Shown here: in pieces, positions 28,752 to 36,114 of the stretch
Numbering within the stretch: position 1 is the first letter of the stretch
Layout of the letters: every line of letters begins with the position of its first letter
Translations under genes and position numbers: made by a program
Source: a virus
Length of the DNA stretch: 48,745 bases
Reading direction: 5' to 3' (one strand)
Virus record (IMG/VR): IMGVR_UViG_3300023109_000037
Span: 1 to 48,745 of that record
Notes under the pieces: generated by a model
Databases searched by the model: none
What the model saw: only the letters and a program-made list of their open reading frames with translations
What the model was told of the DNA's origin: nothing

Positions 28752-28938
28752 TGTTTTCTATCTCTTCTATTCTAAGTTTTAAGTTCTCAATACAAGTTTC
28801 TAATTTTTCTACTTTCAAAAGTAAATCAGAAAATTCTTTTTCTTTCCTTCTACGTATGCGAGACGCTTCATATGCAGCCGCATCACCATTCAGTAAAGCA
28901 CTATTGCCGGAACGAACAAAATTATTTGAATTCATCAT
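28738..28938 (-). CDS. Small coiled-coil protein (66 aa)
   Basis: Residues about 26-63 have a strongly charged, heptad-like helix (KEKEFSDLLLKVEKLETCIE continuing into NLKLRIEEIEN), preceded by a basic RIRRRKEK patch. The ATG overlaps the stop of the 1817-residue gene by four bases, and the 3' end overlaps the S74 fibre start by 14 bases, so it is firmly embedded in the translated gene chain and is not a chance frame. It may be a fibre-assembly or attachment factor, or a scaffold that oligomerises through its coiled coil. No homologue is named. Confidence 0.75.
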   Translation of the reverse strand: MMNSNNFVRSGNSALLNGDAAAYEASRIRRRKEKEFSDLLLKVEKLETCIENLKLRIEEIENNGNS

Positions 28939-31900
28939 GTCAATGCTATCGCTCTATAATCGTTTACATGCGGATAAACATTTGACCCGAGAGTGCTTGA
29001 AGTGTGTCTCAATACAATTTTAATCTGGAACGCATCGTATTCTAATGGTGTTGCTGCTTCAGTATATGTATGCGTAAACTCACGATAATCTTTCATATTA
29101 GCAGCAGAAGAATACAAATCAGGATCTGAATTTACAAGAAGTTCCCAACTAGTAAATTCATTAGGATCTTGAGGTCTCAAGAATCTTGCATACACATCAA
29201 CTTCTGTTCCTTCTGGTCTAAACGCTGATAATATAACTCTCAATCCTGTTGCAGGATACCCTGGTTGCAATACAATTTCCTTAGACACATAATTTGATGT
29301 TGCATCAGGCACATTACTTATCCTGTAGTCGTAAGCCTGCATTGTTGTTAACGAATCATCAATCAATGGAGATACAAATCTGTAATTGTTATTACTCATT
29401 TTCAATCTGAATCTAAATCTATCAACAACATTTCCCGGCACATCATCAAGGATATTTTGTTTGGACGGTATAGATCTAGGTTCCTTTGTTAGGAAGTTTG
29501 TCTTATTATGACTTACACCTTCGCCAATAGCGTTATTTGCTTCATCAAATGATGCTGTGTTTTTAAACAGTGATAATTCAGTAGATGTTCTCAAAGTATT
29601 CTGTTGTAAAACAAAAGGTTGCATATACGATACTGGAGCATTAAATATTTCAGTTATTCTTGCAGTTGCACCTGAGATCGATCCTGTAAGTTTAGATTCA
29701 TCTGATCCTGTATTGAAAGTGTATCTTTTTGTTTGTTTAGATGTACTTTCTTTTACATGTAGTCGAGATCTATCTTTTCCATCGAAATGTGTCACTTTAC
29801 CGCCAACACCAATTGTCACTGTCACTGAAGTGTTGCTAGGAAATGGCGGTTGTTGGTCGAGAGTAAGAGCATGTGTATTACCCGTACTCGTAATATTTTT
29901 TACCTCGGTTACATGTGTTGCTCTTCCTGTTGAGTTGATAACAACTAAATCACCAATTTCAATATCAAATCCAGTAGCAACGGTACACGTAACTCGCCCG
30001 TTAGTAAACGCACCAGCATAATTAGTATCAAGTAACTGATATGCATATTCATCGTTTATAAATGCTCCAACAGACGTATCTTCATCTAATCTGAAGAACT
30101 CCATATCATTAGGTACAAGATCAATATGGCCCGGCGAGGTACTAAATTCAGTTTTATATAACTTAAACTTAATATCCTCATTTTGATATGACTTCCACGC
30201 CTTGTTGTTCGTTGATGTGAATAGCATACCAGAACCCCAGTCAGAAGTAATCTGAACACTGTCATCTGTGATACTATTCTCTCCAACTTTTGCTGTCCAT
30301 ATAAAGTAATCAGGATCTGTGGCATCAGGAACAACTACAATTGCATATTCATCACCGACTTTTAATCGCACAGGATTATCAAATACTACTGAAGTTGCAG
30401 TTTGTGCATTACCTGAAACATTTATTTGACCCCAGTCAACATGCTTTTCACCGTAATCAACAACTGCTGCAGTAGGATACCCATTTAACACTTCACGGAT
30501 TTGTACTGTGATACCATTTTTTCTTGATGCAGGTGATTTCTTTTTAAACCACAAATCAATTTTATCTGTGTACAAGCAAGAGGCATATTCCGCTTGCGCA
30601 GGTTGAACCTGGAATGTCTGCGCCAAAGGATCTGACCCACCGAAAAAAGCAAACCAATTTCGTGTCCATGTAAAAAATGGTATGGTTCTAACAGCCGCTG
30701 TAGGCGTTGGAGATTGAGCAGGCGGCGCCGGAGGCGGCGGAACAAACTCACGAACTTCACGATCAGTTGCGAAAGTTGATGATCCTATATCGAAATCAAC
30801 GGATCTTATTTCACTTGATAATGCAGATTGTCCGATTGCAAAATTATATGCTCTATATGTTGTCTTTGCAATAGATGTTCCTGCTGATTCAATGCTGTTG
30901 AATTGATCAGAATCCGATATAATCATATCTGCATCACCGACCAAGAATGTTGATTCGGGAAGATGGAAAATAGCGAACAATCTTCCAAACTCGTCAGTTA
31001 ATACAGCATCACCCTTTTCACCATTAGGCGAAACATCTGAAGGTTTAATACTTCTTCCTTGAACATCGATCTCATACACAATACCAGGTATAACAAATGT
31101 CGAAACCGGAATTTCATCAAAATAGAAATAATGTCTCGTATTTGGTCGCAATCCTGCAACTGCAATTTTTACAACTTTGGAATTCATAAAAGGCTTCATC
31201 GACAAGTCGGTTATGTATGTTCCCAAGTTTTGTTTTGTGTTATATATCGTAGAGTCTAACGACTGGGTTGTAACCGTGTTCGTAATTGTAGTTACTCTAA
31301 AATCGCCGTCCATCGTTTCAGTACTAGACGTATTATCTGAAATATTTGTTGTTAACGGCATTAACTCTTGTATATTATCAACAAGGTCAGTTACAGGTGT
31401 TGCTATATCAATATCAATTGTAACGTCAGGGTTTTGAGTCACATCATACTCTGCATCAAACCTGGGCTCCATTGATAGTGTGCCCTTGTAGCTATAGAAG
31501 TTGGATGCCAAGTTTCTGAAACTTGTTGCATATTCCTGTTCTAGCAATGTCTGTCTTGATACAAATGAAAGCGATATAATATCGTCATAAGATGAAACAT
31601 TTGATGATGTTGCAGAATCAATTTTAAGATCAATTGGGAATTGAGTCACAGAAGGAGTAAGAACTTGTTGTCCCCAATCGATAAATGCTCTGTGTTCAGG
31701 ATGTGTTATATCAGCAATGCGACTATCTTTAAACTGATCAACTAGAATACCATTCTTGAATCTATTATTTCCTGACCCATCAGGGATAAACATATCCTTT
31801 GTTTTTGATTCTAATAACGACAATGAAACTATATCAACTAAACGATCAACTCTTTTTTCAATCTTTTCAATTTCTTTCATCGTATAATTTTTAGTCGTAT

Positions 31901-34388
31901 TCTTTTCAACTTTAAGTGAATTCATCGCCGCTTTAGATAAATTACTTCCAGGAACAAATATATCTGCCAATCCAAATACGGCTGAATTCACAACTTTGCC
32001 TGGGTTATCAGCAGGTTCACCTTTCGTTATTACAAATGTTTGTGATTTGTCAATACCAATTTTGTCAATTCGAGGCAGATAATATTCCTGATCTGACATA
32101 ATGTGCGTATTGTTCGCAACACCCGATGAGGATGATAAGTCACCTAAATCTAATGATTGATAAGTAACTGTCGAAGCACCTGCCTTTGTGGCGATATATT
32201 GAGCAGTAGGCTGGGCATAGGGTCTAAAATCAACACTATTCAATGGGTTATAAGTTTTACCATTGCGAGCCGTATAAGGTACCAACAAGTCAGCAACTTC
32301 AGATATGCCTGCATAGCTATTATGTGTTAAATATGTTTGGCCGGCTGCTTTGCCCAAATTTGATCTTTGTAAAGTAGTAAAGTTGATTAGCAACTGGTAA
32401 TTAGATTCAGGGCCCAATGATTCTCCGGACTTGGCAGTTACATATGACAATCCATAGTATGTGTCATTTTGGTTTCTTGTCAGAAGTATTTTAGATGTAA
32501 CATCCTTTTCATCATCACCATCAACTAATAACACTTGGTGAATCTTGAGTGCATTAGGAATACCTAATGATGCAAAATTATTTGCTACACTGAAATTAGT
32601 GCTGACCCATATTTTATTTGCTGTCAGTGTGTCTTGTTGTGAACCTGTGATAGTCGCTTTGTAATATATTTTTTTGATATAATTGTTTGTGGTGTCGGCA
32701 AGATTTGCAAATGTGACCCTAATTCCGCCACTATATGGGACACAGTTACCTTTAGCAATTTTACCATTTTTAGTTAGTCCTATAACAAGCCCATTGCCTA
32801 CGACAGGATTTATAGATAGGGGAGTGTTAGTTTCGGCTGGTATATCGAAATTGCCACTGGGAGAAAGTCCTGCAGCGCCACCAAAGATCTTCGTTTCTGT
32901 CATAGTGTACGATAAGTTACTAATAGAACTTATTGATCCCCGACCAGTGTCAAATATTTGTGCAGCATTATTTGCTTCTATAATATTCGAAGAACCAACA
33001 TCTGTTTTACTTGATGCATTGCCGAATTTTGCAATTGTTGTATTTCGTTGAGCATTTACTTTATTAATAGCAAATACATAAATTCTTGCTGTGTCATCAG
33101 ATACTATTTCTACGTTGCGAACACGACAGGTGCCGACTAAGGTAGTTCCGTTTGCGGCATACAAGTTGTACTCTTCAGTTGCGAATTGGTCGACATTCTC
33201 AAAAGTTTGAGTGCCGTTTGACCCTGATATATCAACTTCAAAATATGACCCGTATTTCACACCTGTAGATTGCTGCTCTTTTTTATTGATTACAGTGGAG
33301 GGGTCAATTTTTAATCGAGTATTACCTATGTTGTTAATCTCGTATCCGAATGCATATGCTTTACCTGCACCGACAACAGCATAAAAGTTTCCGTTGACAT
33401 CTTTTTCGGTTGCAATATCGAGGCCGTTAACAACATAGCTACCTGATTCGTCATCAGTTCTTTTTGCCAATTCTTGTTTAATTGACTTAAATTCTGTGTC
33501 ACCACGAACAAATACTGGTTCTCCTCGCTCAATTCTAATTAACGCAAAGAATGATTCTGGTCGTGTTGCTGTATTATAAACGGCAAGTTTCGGTTCAAGT
33601 TTTAATCTATCTGCGCCAGGAGCGTTTTGATTATTGAATCCTTGAGCGTTATCAAGAAGAGTTGAATCTAAAGCAGAGTCAACGATTGATTCCTGAATGT
33701 CAAATCCGACAGAAATATCTTCAGGTGTCGTATTGTATTTTGATGCGATAACAAGTTGTGATGCAACAAAATTAAAATGTCCACGTTGATAAATGATACC
33801 ATCGGTCACTCGAACACCTAATGATTGTCCGACATTATTGATTACGTCTGCAGAAGTTACTGTCGCAATTTCTGTAACTTCTATTGTCTCGTTGGCAAGT
33901 TCAACTTCTCTTGTTACTTTTAACGTCTCACCTGCGATAAATTGCTTAACCTCAAAACCTTCAGTTGAAAGAGATGATTGCAAATATTTAACAAAGAATG
34001 TTTTAAGATTTGGCGCATCTGATTCAAAACCATTTGCACCAGCGACTATTTTCGCTTTTAGGCCCGACCCAGAGCCGGTGATAAAATATGACACATCATC
34101 CGTTGAAGCATATATAGTTAAATCATCAATACCTGATTGATCTCTAACTTTAACGAATCGAATATCTTTATCGATAGTTGGGTTAACACCTTCAATGATC
34201 GTACCTTCTTGGAAAATGTTGTTACCAAATCTTTCTATTTGATTTTGAAGGATCGATTGTAATTGTGTAAGTTCCCTCGCTTGAACGGCCCGTGCAGGTT
34301 TGAACAATACACGGATGTATTGCTTTTCAATGTTTTCATTGAAATCGTCATGATACGGTGCTGTATTTAAATTTGTGCTAATACCCAT
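28935..34388 (-). CDS. DUF4815-type large baseplate/fibre structural protein (1817 aa)
   Basis: Residues about 14-70 carry the DUF4815 signature (YIRVLFKPARAVQARELTQL, then QSILQNQIERFGNNIF). A proline-rich hinge FVPPPPAPPAQSPTPTA lies near residue 1216. After it comes a block known from marine T4-like structural proteins: SDPLAQTFQVQPAQ, KIDLWFKKKSP, VQIREVLNGYPTAAVV and GMLFTSTNNKAWKSYQNEDI. The protein sits right after gp8, where T4 encodes gp9, gp10 and gp11, which connect wedge and fibres; a similar outer-baseplate role is inferred but homology to those proteins is not visible. It starts 17 bases after gp8. It is the longest gene in the window. Confidence 0.85.
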   Translation of the reverse strand: MGISTNLNTAPYHDDFNENIEKQYIRVLFKPARAVQARELTQLQSILQNQIERFGNNIFQEGTIIEGVNPTIDKDIRFVKVRDQSGIDDLTIYASTDDVSYFITGSGSGLKAKIVAGANGFESDAPNLKTFFVKYLQSSLSTEGFEVKQFIAGETLKVTREVELANETIEVTEIATVTSADVINNVGQSLGVRVTDGIIYQRGHFNFVASQLVIASKYNTTPEDISVGFDIQESIVDSALDSTLLDNAQGFNNQNAPGADRLKLEPKLAVYNTATRPESFFALIRIERGEPVFVRGDTEFKSIKQELAKRTDDESGSYVVNGLDIATEKDVNGNFYAVVGAGKAYAFGYEINNIGNTRLKIDPSTVINKKEQQSTGVKYGSYFEVDISGSNGTQTFENVDQFATEEYNLYAANGTTLVGTCRVRNVEIVSDDTARIYVFAINKVNAQRNTTIAKFGNASSKTDVGSSNIIEANNAAQIFDTGRGSISSISNLSYTMTETKIFGGAAGLSPSGNFDIPAETNTPLSINPVVGNGLVIGLTKNGKIAKGNCVPYSGGIRVTFANLADTTNNYIKKIYYKATITGSQQDTLTANKIWVSTNFSVANNFASLGIPNALKIHQVLLVDGDDEKDVTSKILLTRNQNDTYYGLSYVTAKSGESLGPESNYQLLINFTTLQRSNLGKAAGQTYLTHNSYAGISEVADLLVPYTARNGKTYNPLNSVDFRPYAQPTAQYIATKAGASTVTYQSLDLGDLSSSSGVANNTHIMSDQEYYLPRIDKIGIDKSQTFVITKGEPADNPGKVVNSAVFGLADIFVPGSNLSKAAMNSLKVEKNTTKNYTMKEIEKIEKRVDRLVDIVSLSLLESKTKDMFIPDGSGNNRFKNGILVDQFKDSRIADITHPEHRAFIDWGQQVLTPSVTQFPIDLKIDSATSSNVSSYDDIISLSFVSRQTLLEQEYATSFRNLASNFYSYKGTLSMEPRFDAEYDVTQNPDVTIDIDIATPVTDLVDNIQELMPLTTNISDNTSSTETMDGDFRVTTITNTVTTQSLDSTIYNTKQNLGTYITDLSMKPFMNSKVVKIAVAGLRPNTRHYFYFDEIPVSTFVIPGIVYEIDVQGRSIKPSDVSPNGEKGDAVLTDEFGRLFAIFHLPESTFLVGDADMIISDSDQFNSIESAGTSIAKTTYRAYNFAIGQSALSSEIRSVDFDIGSSTFATDREVREFVPPPPAPPAQSPTPTAAVRTIPFFTWTRNWFAFFGGSDPLAQTFQVQPAQAEYASCLYTDKIDLWFKKKSPASRKNGITVQIREVLNGYPTAAVVDYGEKHVDWGQINVSGNAQTATSVVFDNPVRLKVGDEYAIVVVPDATDPDYFIWTAKVGENSITDDSVQITSDWGSGMLFTSTNNKAWKSYQNEDIKFKLYKTEFSTSPGHIDLVPNDMEFFRLDEDTSVGAFINDEYAYQLLDTNYAGAFTNGRVTCTVATGFDIEIGDLVVINSTGRATHVTEVKNITSTGNTHALTLDQQPPFPSNTSVTVTIGVGGKVTHFDGKDRSRLHVKESTSKQTKRYTFNTGSDESKLTGSISGATARITEIFNAPVSYMQPFVLQQNTLRTSTELSLFKNTASFDEANNAIGEGVSHNKTNFLTKEPRSIPSKQNILDDVPGNVVDRFRFRLKMSNNNYRFVSPLIDDSLTTMQAYDYRISNVPDATSNYVSKEIVLQPGYPATGLRVILSAFRPEGTEVDVYARFLRPQDPNEFTSWELLVNSDPDLYSSAANMKDYREFTHTYTEAATPLEYDAFQIKIVLRHTSSTLGSNVYPHVNDYRAIALT

Positions 34389-34405
34389 TTAATTTACTCT
34401 TTCCT

Positions 34406-36076
34406 TTAAAAGTCGAAAATAAGTTTTATCTTTTCTTTAGAATTTTCAGTTCTTGTGATTACGTCAAAGTCGATAAAATGCAACAATTCACCCGTGTATG
34501 CGCTATATGGTTGTTGCTGTATGTCATTAGGATCGTCATCAATATTTATATCCCCGACAAAGTTTGATGTAGGAGATTCTAATGTTGTTTTTATTTCTAT
34601 CCCACCTTGTTGAAACTTGTTAGCGTAAGCGCCTGTTGAATCAGCAAGGTGTAATATAGTATCAGTTCCGCTATATTCTATTTCATGAATAATGCCGGTT
34701 ACAGTTTGACCACCTATCTCTTGTATTACAAAATTTCCCACTGAAGCTTGTAAATCAGATAATACTGCCGCTGGACTCTGTTGAACAATCAATTTAACTC
34801 TATTGTCAAATGTTTCAGGAAGTTGATCATTTGCAAAAGTGGGATTTTTAACCAACCCAACTTTAGTATAAGTATTCGTATTCGGGATTGCATTTAAAGC
34901 ATCAGAGTAAAATGATGTTACTGTAGCGACCCTACTCATAAACAACTCATGCACAGGGTCTGCGCCATGTCCGCCCCTAGGCGATACAACTGTTTTTATT
35001 TTTGTTTGTATTAAATTCAACGCCGGGGGTTGTTTTACGACTGCTTCAGCGTATGTATAACCAGAACCCTTTGTTCTGAACTTAATATCCATGAGAGTGC
35101 CTAAATTGTCCAATATCCCATAAGCGATTGCCCTTGTACCTATAGGCGATTCGGGAACTGACACATCGATTTTAGGTACGATTTCGACAGCTGTTTCGAT
35201 TAATGATTGTAAGTTTTCTGTAGAAGGAACTGTCAAAATCAATGTTCTGTTTTGCGTTTGATCTGCTCCACCAGGAATAACACTATCTATAATATCATAT
35301 ACCTCACCTGTAGTAATAGATCTCAAATACATGTTGTTGTAAGCGCCCCTATCGTTTCGCACAACTGATTCACATTTGATTTGCAATTCTATTTCACCTT
35401 CAACAACACTATTAGATACAAGTTTAACTTCTGCAACTGTAGGAGCAGTGCTTGACCCTATTAAATAAGGTTTAAATGCTCCGGCATCTGTTTGTTCAAC
35501 AATAATATTACTAATTCCCTGTATCGCTGTATTAGCAGGACTCGTATCGCTTGCGCTTTCCACATAAGGCAAAAATTTTGATGTTCCAAAAAGCAAATAT
35601 TCTGCAGGAGGAACATTGAACATATATTTCCATATATACCCGTCACCTAGCGTTACTTCAAAGTTTGCGTCTGATTGTATATTTGCCGTAGAAGGTGTTT
35701 TAGTTGACGGCGCACCCCCGTTGTTTGAAATACACTTGAATACGTAATAATCAGTTTCGTTTATAGTGCCAGGAAGAACTGTAACATAAAAGTTTTTTGT
35801 ACTCATGTCGGCATCGTCATCAAACGCATCGTATACGGTGCCTGTTGTCCACGGATTGATATTGAACATATATCGAACATCATCGTCTGTAACTTTATTG
35901 CCGAATAGCACCCTACGTTGAAATTCACGTATGTCTTTTTGAGTATTACGGATAATAGAGTCCCGAGTTACCGATGACCCCATGATATAGTAACTATTTC
36001 CTGTACTCGTTTTGAACGAATCAACAAATTCATCCGCAGATTCGATTCTAAAATTTTCAGTTACAACCTTTGCCAT
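34406..36076 (-). CDS. gp8: Baseplate wedge protein gp8 homologue (556 aa)
   Basis: The motif GDGYIWKYMFNVPP at about 144-157 closely matches the GDGYVWEYLFEIPP segment of T4 gp8, and a cysteine-containing YYVFKCISNNGG precedes it as in T4 (YRCLDVPD). The N-terminus has the expected F..E.ADEF..SF pattern. T4 gp8 is 334 residues, so this version is considerably longer, with extra beta-rich sequence including a GSGYTYAEAVV module near residue 337. Its own late promoter lies 27 bases upstream. In T4, gp8 dimerises and binds gp10, gp7 and gp6 in the baseplate wedge. The position following gp6 and the gp7-like gene keeps the T4 order 6-7-8. Confidence 0.88.
   Translation of the reverse strand: MAKVVTENFRIESADEFVDSFKTSTGNSYYIMGSSVTRDSIIRNTQKDIREFQRRVLFGNKVTDDDVRYMFNINPWTTGTVYDAFDDDADMSTKNFYVTVLPGTINETDYYVFKCISNNGGAPSTKTPSTANIQSDANFEVTLGDGYIWKYMFNVPPAEYLLFGTSKFLPYVESASDTSPANTAIQGISNIIVEQTDAGAFKPYLIGSSTAPTVAEVKLVSNSVVEGEIELQIKCESVVRNDRGAYNNMYLRSITTGEVYDIIDSVIPGGADQTQNRTLILTVPSTENLQSLIETAVEIVPKIDVSVPESPIGTRAIAYGILDNLGTLMDIKFRTKGSGYTYAEAVVKQPPALNLIQTKIKTVVSPRGGHGADPVHELFMSRVATVTSFYSDALNAIPNTNTYTKVGLVKNPTFANDQLPETFDNRVKLIVQQSPAAVLSDLQASVGNFVIQEIGGQTVTGIIHEIEYSGTDTILHLADSTGAYANKFQQGGIEIKTTLESPTSNFVGDINIDDDPNDIQQQPYSAYTGELLHFIDFDVITRTENSKEKIKLIFDF
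34543..34550 (-). promoter_or_regulatory. Possible internal late promoter
   Basis: The minus strand reads TATAAATA within the 3' end of gp8, about 155 bases before the start of the 1817-residue gene. It also encodes Asn-Ile-Asn-Ile, so chance is possible. Confidence 0.3.
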
Positions 36077-36102
36077 TTAAAATATTTCCTAAGAGTTTGT
36101 AT

Positions 36103-36110
36103 TATTTATA
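36103..36110 (-). promoter_or_regulatory. Late promoter, leftward, for gp8
   Basis: The minus strand reads TATAAATAATAC in the 38-base gap between the gp7-like stop and the gp8 start at 36076. The spacing of 27 bases to the ATG fits other late promoters here. Confidence 0.72.
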
Positions 36111-36114
36111 GTGG

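Noticed and set aside
29557-30021. Plus-strand open frame of 154 codons opposite the DUF4815 gene
   Set aside because: It is antisense to conserved coding sequence, with valine- and cysteine-rich translation typical of a complementary frame.
28935-34388. Assigning the 1817-residue protein to T4 gp10 or gp9
   Set aside because: The position after gp8 fits, but I see no sequence motif of those proteins; the DUF4815 signature is a better description.
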